Of a stretch of 64,000 nt of DNA, positions 35,801 to 48,624 are shown piece after piece (position 1 is the stretch's first letter; each line of letters opens with the position of its first letter). A program made the position numbers and the translations under genes. The notes beneath the pieces are model-generated. The model was not told the origin of the DNA and did no database searches. It saw only the letters and a list, made by a program, of their open reading frames with translations. The DNA is from Narthecium ossifragum (taxonomy: Eukaryota; Streptophyta; Magnoliopsida; Dioscoreales; Nartheciaceae). Location: the NCBI GenBank assembly GCA_963920575.1, contig OY986975.1, positions 4,017,961 to 4,081,960 of the forward strand, in the 5' to 3' direction.

Positions 35801-38800
35801 AGCAGTATATGTGCCTGGCCGCATTCACTGTGCATAATAATCTTGGTTTCTTCACTAAATTCTAGCTTTGAAGAAAGATGCAGTTGATGAATTTCGTAAG
35901 GGAGTTCAGCTGTTGATTTCTATGCACCAAATCTTTTGGTTAAAAAACTGCTGGCCAGTTATTTAGCTGACTTGGATCAGCATATTCCTTCAGATGGCGC
36001 TATCTAATGAGACAAGGACATGACTTGTATGCTTCTAACATCTACATTCATTGCTTGCAAAGAGAACTTATAGTCGATCATTGTTAATCAATAGTTAGAT
36101 TCTGATTTTGCACCTTTTTCCTCATAAAGAGATTGGACATGCTGAAAAGGGTTCCCATGCGCATGGAACCTATACATAACCTCTGTTAACAAATGTGGCC
36201 TACGTAACGTGTATAAGAGAGTGTGAGAGAGAATATTTGTAAGCCATCTTATAACATCTTGAGGATGATTTATCATCCTTTTGCAAGCTCTGTTAAAATG
36301 TTTGATGAAAAGATTAATCATCCTCTTCTCCATTTTGGAATGGCATTACGAAGGTCAGGAGGTCCTTCGAAGCAGGCATCTTAATTGAGATTGGTAATGG
36401 TAAATCGTGCCTATTTTGGCATGATAAATGGTTGAGTGAGATACCCCTTGCTTCATCTTTTCCTCAACTCTCCCAAAAATGCAGTACACAATGGCTCGCA
36501 TTTCATGAAGCATTTCAAAGAGGAAGATGCAACATGCATTTTAATCAAAGATTGAACTTGAATGATCTGTCATGTTTCAGAAAATTGAAGCAAGTGGTTT
36601 CTAATGTACAACTCTCTCAACTTGATGATTGCCGAAGATGGAGATGGGAAAAATATGGTATGTTTACAAAATTCTTTTACTCTTTTTTGAATGATGGCGG
36701 AGGTTGATCTTGGCTACCGGTGCACTTTTGGAAGACCCACTCCTTTTGAAGGCCAAGACTTTCAATTGGTTAGCCATTAACAAGAGGATTCTTACTATTG
36801 ATAATCTTCTGAAGAAGGGATGAAGAGGTGAAAATAGATTATGCAAGTTGTGAAACTCTGATCCGGAAACCGTTTATCATGTATTCCTCAACTGCGCTTT
36901 CTCTTGTAAGCTTTGGGTCATGTATAAATTTTGCATGAAGATTAAAGGTCACCCCGGAAGCATGAAATCTTTATGGAGCTTATGGAGAGAAAAGCGAGCC
37001 TTGAAGAAAAAAGGAAAAAGTTGGGATTGCATTGTTGCTGCAGTATGTTGGGGATTGTGGTTAGAAAGGAACATTAGAGTTTTCAACTCAAAGTATAGAT
37101 CAAGTGAAGACCTTTTTCAGAGTATTAACAGTTCTCTTATCTTATGGATTGGCTCCAACCCATCTCAACAGTGGAAGCTATATCCTTTAAGAAAGATTCT
37201 CCACAACCATGAGAAAAGTGTTTTCTTCTAGTTGACTTTGTTTATCTTTCTTAGTGTAATCTTTCAGCTTTTCAGGTTCTTACTGAAATGCCTCAAAGAA
37301 CTATCTCATTTGAATGAATTTAGGGGTTAACGCCCCTCTTTCCCTCAAAAAAAAAAGAGTTGCCTATGGAAACAATGTGATGTAGAAGGTCAATATCTAG
37401 TGCTAGTAAAAGTAATTGTACATATGAGAGCGAATAGTTGAAAACGAGTGTGGGCTCTGAATGTGAAGTTTTTATTCAAGATCAACTTACACTTAAGACC
37501 AAAGTGAGTTAATTAGTCATGGATTGCATGGTAATATTTGCATAAGATGAGAGGGGCATTGTTGATGTAGTAATATATATCGATATTCTGAGTATTTTTA
37601 GGTTAACTTTCTATAAAGTCATTTATTGGTTTCATGTCTTTCTTTTAGTTCAATTTCCTTGTGTTAAGTAAACCTGCTTCTTATATAGTTAATAGTGTCA
37701 TGGATTTCTGTGCCATTGGCATGCTTCATGCGGCCTTTGGCATGGATTGTGCTGAGTCTGCTGACACTAGAGGTATTGTGCCGATGTCCTATTGGTACAA
37801 TAAGTATTTTGTTTGTGCCAATGACCAGCACAAAATCCATGAATAATGCTACTTGCTTTTTGTATATTTGATAGTTCTTCTCCTTAAGTTTAGAATATCT
37901 TTTTTGCATCAGAAATAGAGTTGAATAGCCATAAAGGAGATGCGTATTGTAAATCCGAACTTGGCTATTAATGTGGTTTCATTAGGTAGTTTGAGTTCGT
38001 TATGTAGATGAAAATTTATTGTTCATGGGCAGCTTATGTTATTATTGAATGATGCTTCGGTTTTCATAGATTTCTCCCTCGTTCATTGTGTTGACTTTTC
38101 CTTCTTTCTCTTTTGCTTTTCTCTCACTGCTTCCCTGTCTCATGTTGTCAACCTTCTCCTAGAAGTTTCTCTCTTTTACTTCTCTAGTCCCTATGATGAT
38201 AGATCAAGTTGCCTATTACAAATCCCAAGAAGCCCATTTTTCCTTGTCTTGGGTATGGATTCATATGATTGACTTATCCTTGCTTTGAACTCTATGCTGG
38301 GTTAAATCGTAATGATTTTAAACTTTGACCAATCATGGCCTTGTTGATCTCAGTCGCAGCCATACGTTTTCAGTTCAAGCTAATTCATAGAGTATAGGGA
38401 TGTTCTTTTCAAAATGTCATCAGCAGATTCAGCACAACTTCACTTTTAGCAAGTTTATGCATATTGTGATGTGCTTGTTATGGAATATACATGTAATATA
38501 TCTTAGAATTAGAATGACTTAATCTCTTTATATTCTAGCTATAGATCCAGTTTCTGTGAACTGCCTAAGTTTTACCTTGCATCTGCCTCTTAGGGATCCA
38601 TTGTTCAACAATTCATTGTCGCCCTTAACGTTTTCATTCTCAGCCTCTTAAGCTGTGTGCCTGCAGTATGATTTACTGGAGGCAGTCCATTGAGCATTTC
38701 CTAGGACACAGCTTGTATGATTTGTATGGGATGCCTTCTTAGGCCTTTATAACAGATAGATCATAGCTGAAGGCTGTTTTTGTCTGGATTGAAGAGACTT

Positions 38801-41800
38801 GACAACTTTTGACATATTTATTGTAAGAATAACTGAGTAAGAGTCTATGCCTTGAACAATGCTAGATTGTTGATTCTCTGTTCACTACTCCCACTTGGGC
38901 TTGCTATCCTCCCATTTTAGCCCTAAGGTTGTACTGGAAATTCTCATGCTCATATTAAAATTAGTTCTTTTTAATCCAAGTAGTACTCTAAGCTGGTTCT
39001 TTTGTTGTAGCATAAAGCACTATTTGTGTTTACTGCTAAAACGTTTTGCATGAAATTCTTCATACTTGTGTTAAGAATCTGTTGCTCCTTTGGTCCAGCA
39101 AAACCTGTAAGCTGGCTCTTTTCATCCAGCACTATAACTACCATCGGCCTTAACTCCTAAACATTGTGCAGTAAGTTCTCATGCTTGTGTTGAGAATCAG
39201 TTGCTTTTTAGTCCAGCGGATCCTATAAGCTGGCCTTTTCATGCTATGACCATAATTTTTTTTCGGCTTTAACTGTTATTAAGTTGAATCTGATTGATTA
39301 TAACTCATTGGAATTAAGGGATATTCTTACATTCAAGGACCTCTTGTTTAAAATTTTGCTTTGTTGATTTTATGTACACCTAATTGAAGTTCTTTGAAAT
39401 GATTGTTTCGAATGTTTCTCTGTATTTGCAGATAAAAAAGGTGATTCAAGATCAAGGGTTGACAGGGAAGCTGATAATCATCAACTCTTGCAGTTAGAAG
39501 AGAAAGATGTTGTCTCATCTGTCGCAACGGTGTTGTCAGATCTTTGTGGCCCAGGAGAATGGATGCCTATGGCAAAACTTCACGCAGAGGTCAGTTGATG
39601 CAATACTTCTGCAGATGTTTATGCATATTGTGATGCGGTTGTTATGAGATTTACATGTAATATATCTAGCAGGATATCTAATATTTATGATCATATGTAC
39701 ATAGAGCAGGCTCTTCTTATCAGTATTCTTGCGTTTCCTGGTGCATCGTTTGCCGAAGGTATATGCTTTATAGCAGTAGGCTTGGACGTTGGTCAAACGT
39801 GGCTTGACTCGCCTCAACATTGACCATCTTATGGACCAGTTATTGAGTACAAGTTCCACACTTAGAACTCTTTCTAGAGTAACATAGAGTTAAATAAGAG
39901 TAAATGAAAATCTGCTGTTGGGCCTACACTATATAAACAATTTTGAATGTGTGTTGACCATGTCTTGTTAAGTGGTTGTTTGTTAAGTGGTTGTGCCTAA
40001 AACTATATTGTGGGAAAGAGACCTAATCTCAACGTTGTTTGGTGCAGTCATTGTGATCCCCCAATTCCAATGGCCGAGTCCAACAAGAATCTGGTTATCA
40101 TGCCCAATACCATGCTTGATCCGTATGCTGGTTTTCTATGTCAACTTGGTGATTCTCTACTGGGAATAACACTAACATATGCTCAATTTGGTGTTGGCCT
40201 TTCAATCTTTCCATCAAGGATCACACTTTGAGTCATTGCCACCGGTTTTGTCGAACCCTTGTGCCGACAACAATGAGTTATGCGAGAACGAGAGAGATGA
40301 AGAGAAGGCAAGCATGAGGGATATAGGAGAGGATGAAAGTGGAGAAGAGGGAGGGGAGGAGAAGACAAGGAGGTGGTGGAGTCCGGCGGATGTGGAGAGG
40401 CGAAGGGGGCAGCTGGAGGGGACACATGCTTGTGTCAATGTGTATCGACGGGGAGACAGATTAGGGTTTATAACTTAAGTAACAGGCTTTGGGTCAAACC
40501 CGTCCAAACATACCCCAAACATGTTTTCAAGATTTTCGCCGATGACTTATCAGGTTTTGCCTTAAACCCAATTACAAAAAACTATGTCAAAGAACTTACA
40601 AGATAGTGGTGTTTACTGGCATACTGTTTATTAGTCGGCACCTTGTGTGCCTATCATCACAAAAATCATTGTTTTACATGGTTTAAAGTCCCGGCCAGAT
40701 CTGTAACAGACCGACCCCACATAGTGTGATATTATCCGCTTTGGGCCCACTGGCCCGCACAGTTTTGCTCAAAAGGTCTCACACTATGATAAGAACACCG
40801 GCACTATATGAATCTGTTCAGGATCTTCTTATCCGATGTGGGGACTAAAGAATCCCTCCCCTCACCCTTCTTGTTTGGGCCTTGGCCCATGGGCTCAGAG
40901 CATATTGGGCGGGCTCAGGGCATATTGAGGGGAGCAAGAGGGGTGCAGAGAGGGATTCTTTAGTCCCACATCGGATAGGGGGAAGATCCTGAATGGATTC
41001 ATATAGTGTCGGTGTTCTTATCATAGTATTAGGTTTTTTGAGTAAAACCGTGCGGGCCAGTGGACTCAAAGTAGACAATATCGCACTATGTGGTACCGGG
41101 CTGTTACAATTAGTATCAGAGCCGATTCCGCTATTCTTGTGTGGGTTTCACACGACGACGTGTGTCCCTTAGAGGAGCCCGCCCAATATGCCCTCAGCCC
41201 GTGGGTCAAGGCCCAAGCAAGAAGGGTGGGGGAACAAGAGGGGTGAGGGGAGAGATTGTTTAGTCCTACATCGGAGGAGAAGATCCTGAATAGATTTATA
41301 TAGCGCAAGTGTTCCTATCATAGGGTGAGGCCTCTTGAGCAAAACCGTGCGGGCCATTGGGTTCAAAGCGGACAATATCACACTATGTGGGACCGGGCTA
41401 TTACAACAGACCATGCTAATGCTGAAAAGACCATTCCATCGAAATACTTGTAATGGATTTACTGTACATGACAATCAAAAGAGAAAACCATGGTTTTTTC
41501 CTTTGTGAATGATTCATGAATACTCGCAAGGGCTCCATAGATTATGGCTAACAATGTTAGCAGACTTTCTGTTAATTAAATCTGATATTTGGGGTCAAGG
41601 CCAACACGGTTAGTGCCAGCAGCACTTGAAACCAGGATCTTTCCCTTGTTGGATGATGCTATGAATGTTCGTAATGGTTCAAGGTGCGTGCTAGCTGCAC
41701 TTTAAACCATGATTCTTCCCTAATGGGTGATAGATTCTGCTGGTTAGAATCAATCTGGTTGAAACAGAGATCTGATCGCTGGAGCGAAGAACAGAACAGC

Positions 41801-44156
41801 AATAAAGGAAGGAGGAGAAGTAGAACGTAGGAAAAGAAGAAAGGAAAAGAATTGGATACTTTCTTCTTACTTGCAGTAATCTGATTACAGATTTAAATAA
41901 AGGAGGACTTCTCATCAACTAGGACTCAATCAACTCTTTCCTAACCAAGGCTCCTACTCAAATTAGAAAACCCAATTAACTAAGCAACTATACCCAAAAC
42001 AATTCAGACCCAATTAACTTCATAAATCTCAACTAAAACAAGACCCGACTCACTTAATCTTCAGTCAAAACTGCAGCCTATCCATTCTCAACCGCTGAAG
42101 TTGGCACCCCCAAGGTTGTTGTTCATTCCTGTGCCTTCTGCTATAAGTCCTGAGCACCGGTTCTGCCGGTCGCTCTAGCCTATCAATGGGTTTACACATA
42201 ATGACTTACATGTCAGTTTATTAAATGTTAGCTAAATCTGATTCTTTGAAATAGCCATTGCTGGCGTGAAAACAAAAATCGGAATAAAATCCATTTACCT
42301 TTCTCTAACCATGTCTTTCTTAATCCACTACTTCATTTATGTTCGTAGGGATAACTCCTCTTCTATCTCATAGTCATTAACATTGTATTCCCTCTCCTAT
42401 ACATACCTTCACTGTATATTCCCTACAGATGATGCCTTTTAGGATGAGGCAACCAAAGGGTGTAGGCAAGGTTTGGTCCTAGTTGAAAATAAGCTTGATA
42501 AAGGTGGTTGGTAGGAAACGAGTTAGTCTCATAAGACTTTTCCTTTTCTCTCCTTTGTTACCTTTCTTCTCTTCTGCCTGTTTTGTTGTTTTTTGGATCG
42601 CAGCCTTCGGGCTTAATGAATAAAAAAAGAGAATCTCATAAGACTAACTAATCTAGTTTTTGGCAAATGTTAGTGATGATCATATAGGATAGGTGGTGTT
42701 GGCGCATTCCCTAGTATCAGAGCAAAGAAATTTTGATGGATTATGGATTATATCTAACTGACGGCGGATCAAATAACTAAGATTGAGAACGAAGTATGTA
42801 CTTGCTCTCAAACTTTGATGGAAGTTCAACATCCCAAGGGAATCTTTCCTAGGGAAAAAAAACTTTGATGTTTATCACTTGTTGAATATGGCCAAGAGTT
42901 GAATAGATGAATCCATGCCTTTGAAGAGTTCCCTAAAATATTGCACAAAATAGAAGAACTCTTCAAGAGCATGGATATCCTTGCCGGTAGGCATGATGAA
43001 TGGGATGTTATTGCTGATTAGTAATTACTAGAAAGAACTGTAACTTTGGTTATATGCGACCATCAGTGCCATCAAAAAAGCAATTGGAATGATACGTCCC
43101 ATTATAAATTGCTAGTTTTTCATGTACACCTGTAGCAACCAGTAATGTGGACTCCCCTTTTCGAAAGTGAACTATGAAGAAATTCCAAGTGCATATATAC
43201 TGAGACGTAATGCTTAAGGCCTCGGGGCTTATGAATATCGGGTTTTAGATATTCTCCACTAGTTCAGCTTCTCTTATATAGTGAGAATGGGCAACATGGA
43301 TTCTTTGGTTGGTGCGTGGAAGAGGGGAAAATTGGATATGGATTTGACTCTTCCTCTGTGTTATACCTGCTCTCTTGAGAACTGTCATATTCAAAGCTCT
43401 TACATAATTGAACCATCAAAACCACTGGTTGGCAGTTGAAAGTATGTTTTTGTTTGTGATGATGTCCATCAACCTGAATACCATGTATGCAATCAAAGGT
43501 CAGAGCTGCATCTGCTAGCATACATTGGAGAAACCTCTGTGCATGTTGAACTTTATGATAGATGGTACTTTGACCTATTTATTCCTAGTCAACATTTGCA
43601 GTAATTTTTATAACCAGTAGAATTCAGCTCTAAGGTTGACAATTTAGCTCATACATCCAGGCAATACATGCCTCTGATGCCACAATGTGGATTAGTGAGT
43701 GCTTTGGACGGTGTCATAGTTTACTTAATATGTCACTAGGGATCTGACTCTCCAGCCAGTACCCTTTATCCTACTGCGATCTGAATGTTAAGTTACTTAA
43801 ATGCTGTACTAACTTCTTTGTATATAAATAAATACCTTCTGAGAATCTGTCTAATGTGGCATGTTATATGTTCTTAGTTTTACAAGTTTCTTGAAGATCT
43901 TGAAACTGGAGCAAGATATTTAACTGATCCCTTGTGCTTGGTACAGCTTCAGGAACAGTATGCAAATGTATGGCATCACAGCAGGGTGAGAAGATACCTG
44001 ACTTCCGAGGACTGGCCGCCAACTGAAACCAAGGGAAGACCATGGTTTGGCTTGCTGACACTGCTGAGAAAATATCCGGAGCACTTTGTAATCAACACCA
44101 GGTCGAAGGGGAGGGTGACGTCCGAGTTTGTGTCTCTGGTTTCCCTGCTCTCTTGA
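29829..44156 (+). CDS. FHA2: FHA2-type forkhead-associated domain protein, three exons, 343 aa
   Basis: Exons 29829-30492, 39432-39589 and 43947-44156, with frame-keeping GT-AG junctions; introns are 8,939 and 4,357 bp. The protein has an 11-Gly N-terminal tract, then the conserved AKLQGEDFEYYMQTYSI start and an FHA domain (about 38-120) with GRN at 43-45, SRHHARI at 65-71 and an NGCLVEG loop. FHA domains bind phosphothreonine peptides. A run of Asp/Glu (about 165-205) follows. The C-terminal region (DREAD...EEKDVVSSVATVLSDLCGP and HHSRVRRYL...KYPEHFVINTRS) is the part I recognise from Arabidopsis FHA2, a nuclear protein linked to transcription and stamen development. Length fits the family (about 320). 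The stop is TGA 44154-44156. Confidence 0.92.
33880..34720. mobile_element. degenerate MITE-like insertions in FHA2 intron 1
   Basis: From 33896 to about 34260 GGCAC/GTGCC words repeat (CCATGTCGATCGGCACAG, TGCCACCGGCACGGCA type). From about 34262 to 34720 an AGCTCGAGCTC-rich segment starts TAGGAGTGTACGAGC and ends GCATAGATCCCTA, which is TAGGGATCTATGCG inverted. The TAGG(A/G)-type inverted ends and the ACGAGCCGAG words are characteristic of a common hAT-like plant MITE. I found no clean target duplication. Confidence 0.45.
36330..37356 (+). pseudogene. 3' fragment of a LINE (reverse transcriptase zinc-binding region)
   Basis: Broken frames read SFWNGITKVRRSFEAG, IGNGKSCLFWHDKWL, then (36920-37231) the C-terminal segment with CIVAAVCWGLWLERNIRVFN. 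This is the zf-RVT region that follows the reverse transcriptase in plant LINEs. Stops and a frameshift between 36705 and 36900 disable it. It ends with TTTCCCTC followed by ten A (37347-37356), a LINE-style tail. It lies sense-oriented inside FHA2 intron 1. Confidence 0.75.
38941..39290. repeat. intronic tandem repeat, period about 118 bp, three copies
   Basis: AAGCTGG starts at 38990, 39109 and 39227 (intervals 119 and 118). Each is preceded by TTCTCATGCTTGTGTT-like sequence with AGTCCAGC and followed by a CTTTT...ACT stretch. Copies are clearly diverged. The array sits about 140 bp before exon 2 of the FHA2-like gene. Confidence 0.75.
40702..41405 (+). mobile_element. TRIM-like element: two direct LTR copies plus one inverted copy
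   Basis: Two same-strand copies end ...CCGGGCTGTTACA (41108) and ...CCGGGCTATTACA (41405). Each contains TTTAGTCC(C/T)ACATCGGA and AAAACCGTGCGGGCCA. Just after the first, AGTATCAGAGC (41112-41122) matches the initiator-Met tRNA primer site with one mismatch in the extended motif. A third copy is inverted at 40702-40925, so the left part is a large foldback. No protein domain is present, as expected for a terminal-repeat retrotransposon in miniature. It lies in FHA2 intron 2. Confidence 0.65.
42570..42635 (+). repeat. possible LINE 3' tail
   Basis: GCAGCCTTCGGGCTTAATGAATAAAAAAA resembles, in its parts, the short terminal sequence of plant LINEs before the A tail; a similar TACGGGCTCAATTAATC precedes the A tail of the LINE at 44.9 kb. 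Nothing else of the element is recognisable upstream. Confidence 0.35.
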
Positions 44157-44561
44157 ATCCTAGCCAACAATTTTGTACATCCATGAATAACTTATCTAGA
44201 TCAGTCTCCGTTCTCTATGCATGAATTGGGGACTCATAGACCTTACTGTTTGGCATGGTTTTGGTATTTGGCAAGTTGCTTTATTTGCCTGGTTGTATAC
44301 AAGAGAATGACGGATGCCGATATTTGAGGGCGTTTAGCAGTCTATGTTACAGGGTCATCTGGCGTTGCTCGAATTCGATGGCAATGGATGGCTTTTTCCA
44401 GAGGTCTCTGTAAGGTTTGGAATTATGTAAAACATGAGTATACATATATTGAATCCCATCACAAGCTTCTATTTGACAAATTAAGATGAACTGAACCACA
44501 GTTTAAATGGCATCTACTAATTAGTTGCTGCAAGAATGCATATTTTCTTGAAAAAATCCAT
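44157..44561 (+). other. 3' UTR region of the FHA2-like gene
   Basis: Noncoding sequence after the stop. A transcript end is plausible within 200-300 bases. No canonical AATAAA is obvious, although AATTATGTAAAACATG occurs near 44420. Confidence 0.45.
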
Positions 44562-44965
44562 AACTAGAGGTACCAATGTCCAGTGCGGGCAGGCTTGGTG
44601 CTGGCTGCAGAGATGCTAGCGATTAGAGAAGCCATGAGTGTTGCGTTGAGGGAAGAGCATGGCACGGGTGATCATCAAGTCTGACTCACTCCATGCGGTT
44701 GACATCTTGAATGGAATGAGTGCTTGGCCAACTGAAGTGAATAGCGTCCTCAGAGGGAGGTGTGGTTTCTGACTATGAAGATGGACTATGTTCTGTTCAT
44801 ATATATATTTGGGACTGTTAATAGCAAAGCTGATGGGCTTGCTAGGTGATGTAAGCAAGCTCATGCTGTTTTTGAATGGGCCCCTTTGGGATTTTGAGAT
44901 CCCAGTTGTCTGGGAACAAGCCTACGGGCTCAATTAATCAAAAAAAAAAAAAACTAGAGGTACCA
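44562..44965 (+). mobile_element. 5'-truncated LINE with 14-bp target duplication
   Basis: A 376-bp insertion (44576-44951) is bounded by the perfect duplication AACTAGAGGTACCA (44562-44575 and 44952-44965). Frames within read GLVLAAEMLAIREAMSVAL and, after shifts, SDSLHAVDILNGMSAWPTEV, which is LINE RNase H. A run of A begins at about 44940 at the 3' end, and its last two merge with the duplication. Target-primed insertion explains all three features. The copy is inactive. Confidence 0.85.
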
Positions 44966-45675
44966 GTTCAGTCAGGTATACATTCAATATCAGGTAGTCA
45001 CTTTCTAGAGGAAGCAGAACGTATCTAGTGCTAAATTCTTCATGAGTCGATTCTTTCAAGGCCTCATTCAATTGTGGAGTGACATGCAGGGCAAGGCTTG
45101 CATGGAAATACAGTGTATTCAGCTTGAGGTTTTTGGATAGTCTTGTTTTGGTGTTTGTGAAACAAAGATATTTATGGTAAAGATTACTAAATGATCTAAA
45201 TTTTTTTTAATGTGGGGTTTCATATTTGCGAAGTTATTTTGAACAATTTCAAGTCCTTATTTGCCTAGCACAACTGCCTGTACCTCAGCAGCTAAATTAC
45301 AAGAAGCTTATTTGCTGTAAAAAAAGGCCAAAGAAAAGAAAAAAAAAACCTCTTCAACTAGACATTTTCAAACAGAGAAACCCCTCTAGCAATAATTCCA
45401 GTTGCCACTCTAGTTCAGGTTAAAAGAATTGACAACCTACATATGCTAATGCTATAGCGCGGCAAGCACGCCGACCATTATTCGTTTTCCAGCCATCAGT
45501 TGATTAGCTTCGCCAACTCTGATTAGGCCCAATTGAGGACGCTTTCGCTGATGAAAAAGACTAAGAAATGCTCTTTATCTGTGCAAAGAATAGAATGAAT
45601 TTCTTCTACTACGATGGTCGTCGGACTTGAGACTGCATCAATGTCATCTGAATGATGAATCCATGTCTCCCTCCT
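44966..45675. other. intergenic DNA between convergent genes
   Basis: No coding region is recognised. The part nearest 45675 is probably 3' UTR of the AP2 gene. An A-rich patch lies at 45318-45352. Confidence 0.45.
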
Positions 45676-48607
45676 CTAGCTCCGAAGAGTGATCACAAGC
45701 TTGTTTTGTCTTCCCGAGCTATGCCGCCTCTTTGGCTCTGCATAAAGAGAAAATTCATACTTCAGAAAATGCGCATCTCCCCTTGAGTTTCTGAGCATCA
45801 GATGTTTATAGTCAGCTTACTCCTATTGGCAATCACACTGCGTTGCATTTTCAAGAATTCTTCCCAACTGTATTTCCCTAGCTCTTGCTTCTCTTCCTCT
45901 GAGAGTTCAAAGTTTGGTTCTCTCCCGCGTAGGAAAGCTGCTCTGTGGGGGAAAATTTGAAACTGAGAAGCATAATAATTGCAAAACTATATATAACTAG
46001 AGGAACAGTTTAGACATCTTAAAGAAACCTAGCCACAATAAGTGTGATTTCCAAACAATACAAGGTAATGCAAAATCCAGTTCTATTTAATGATCTTATG
46101 TCCTTAAACAGCTGCTGAGTTTCAAATATGCACTGATAAGAAGTATAAATCTTTTCCAAATATCAAACATAGATGAGAGACGGATGGATGAGAAGTGCAC
46201 TTCCAAAATTGGCGTAATAAAGAGGATGAAGAGACAAGAAATAGGAAACTAAGAAGGCACATTCTGAATAATATTAGCATCCAATACACAACGTATAAGG
46301 TAGGTGAATTCCTACTTAAATACCTGCGCAAGTCGCTGTTCAGCATTCCCAGTAATGCTGTTCTCAAAAGTTCTCTACTGAGCAACACGTATTTTACTAG
46401 ATATGGCATTGATTTCCTCATGTATCAAGCAGAAGTTATCAGTATGCAAGTTCATACCTATCATACAAGTGTGCTGCCTCCTCTTTTGAATCAACAGTGC
46501 CCAAGTGGATTTGTTTCTTGTCGACTTTAATCGCTGCTTGCCATTTCGTATTTTTGGGATAGACACCCCTCAGCATGCATGTTTGTTCATTTTCACAAGA
46601 TTTTCTCCTGTATTGCTTCCTGTTCTTGATTTGATTACCTGCCAATAGAGGCAACCCTGGGATAATGTCATAGAAAAGTTAAAATCAAAGTTATCATGAA
46701 GGAACAAGTCTCCAATTTTTCCCACAGAATGTATGTCAAGAATATGCTTTTTCTTCTTTATCATTTTAATTTTTGGAAGTTTGCTGATGTTCCATGTAAA
46801 GCTACCAAAGAAACAGGAGAACTGTAATGCATAATTCTTTTATGTCTCTAGTTAAAGTCCACATCCTGATTTTCTTGTGTTGTATAGGTTATTCTCACTC
46901 ATAGTAGTCAAGCAATCAATTACATTCTACAAGTTTAGACAGTTGCATATTGAAAAAGGAAATTGCAGAAAAAATGCCAGTAATGGAGGTTGTCAAAGAC
47001 CATTACTCGAGTACAATTGTTGTGTCAACAAGGAATTAGACAGACTGTAACTAATAAAAAAATGAAGACAATCAATTGAGTACAATCATTTCATCATCAA
47101 GGAAATGGGAATGGATGGTCCAAGACTCAGGAAAATGGCAGAAGTAATCAAAACTTGTAATCAGTAGCTAATTTCCCTTCATGTTAGGATGGAGAGCATC
47201 TTAATTCTAGGAAACTGAGGCAACATTTATGTACTATGTTGCTTAACAGAGATATATCCTGATGGTCATGTTGAGAATTTCAATGTTCTATTTCTTGTAT
47301 ATAAAAAACTCCACTTTTCCCGAACTGCATTTACTAATCAGTTTGATTCTATCTTTACCTATCCCATTTGAGATAAACGTGTAAATCTAGTCATTTTACA
47401 TGAACAAGAAAGCTGGGTAACATTTACTCCCCATGATATCCTAGATCTACTCTACCATATATGATAACCCTCTCACTTTAGGCTCCCCTACTCTTTATAA
47501 GACATCCTGTACCACTTCAATTGATTTTCAGGCAATTTTGTCCTCAAAATGGTGATTTATGCTTCCTTTAGTGTATCTGCCATAATTATATCCAAGTTCA
47601 GCAACCATCTTGGTATTCTCATATCCACATTCTACCATTTCAATGATCCTTCAATGATTAATATTCCATAATGCGGCACCACAGGGTCTATGGTTATCTC
47701 ACAAAATTTCTGCTTTTGCCTCAATAATATGCCAACAGAATAAAGCTCCAAGTGCACCTCTTTTGTCATATAGGTCTAATTTTTGGTTTTTCTTCTCTTT
47801 TAACCAGTCTGTATGATAAGAGAATAGAGCCAGACGTAAAGAAACCATGGTATGCTACCCCTGAAACTCATTTTGACCTTGTATTTGCCATAATTTCCAC
47901 GGAAAGTGCATCTCATTTGCTCTGCTTTAGTCATGATGATTCTAGTTCTAATTTTAGCACACTAACTTAAAAGACCAATAATAGTAGGAATAGTTTTTAA
48001 AGAGAAATAACCTGGAAAAGAATGATTAGACTTCTCCTTTGATGAGCTTGAATCAGCTCCATTTGAAACTTCTGGACGCTCTTCAGGTAAATGCAGCTGC
48101 GGAAAATTGCGGTGAGCAAAATCAAGTTTCAGACTTCAGTATGAACTAAAATAAAGGCTGGTTAATGATCTCCAAGATATACTACAAAAAATTCCAATTT
48201 GTAATAGTGGCTAAGAAGATGAGAAGAGAAACTGCATGGTCATGCTTTTACCGGCACTTCAGTGTTTAGTGATAAGTGCATAGACTGTATACTTGAAGGG
48301 TTGACAGTTTGATTAGGATTTTCCACCAATTTGTCATCTTTAGAGAATGTTTCTAGCTCAGGCAAACCAGGATGCCCTGCAAAATTGCCAATTTCAATAA
48401 AACTATTGATATATAGGATTGAATTACAAGCCCCTGTGACCTATACCAAATTCCATATGAAAGTGTAATAAAATGGAATGACAAAGCAGAATAGAAGTGG
48501 AAGGAAATAGTACTTTCAAGGTGTAAGATGAAAATAGATTCTTATCAAGAATTTGAGTATATACCAAGAGAAAGACCCAAAAGTCTGCGCCTTCTTAAGC
48601 TAACCAT
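45676..48607 (-). CDS. ethylene-responsive-factor-like protein with a single AP2 domain (At4g13040 type), six exons, 211 aa
   Basis: Exons, minus strand: 48607-48565, 48376-48252, 48096-48012, 46656-46458, 45942-45821, 45737-45676. All introns are GT-AG and the frame is kept throughout. The start MVSLRRRRLLGLSLG is the family signature. After a linker and a basic segment (NRKQYRRKS) comes one AP2-like domain (about 113-162): RGVYPKNTKWQAAIKV, IHLGTVDSKEEAAHLYDR, AAFLRGREPNF. The C terminus is basic (KPKRRHSSGRQNK) and could direct nuclear import. This divergent solo-AP2 group is typified by Arabidopsis At4g13040, reported in defence signalling; the role here is inferred. The initiator exon has an acceptor at 48625, implying a separate 5'-UTR exon. 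Confidence 0.87.
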
Positions 48608-48624
48608 GACTGACTCCAACCTTC

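Noticed and set aside
40179..40478. 99-codon Glu/Arg-rich frame in FHA2 intron 2
   Set aside because: Purine-rich composition, mirrored by a Ser/Pro-rich frame on the other strand; no family match.
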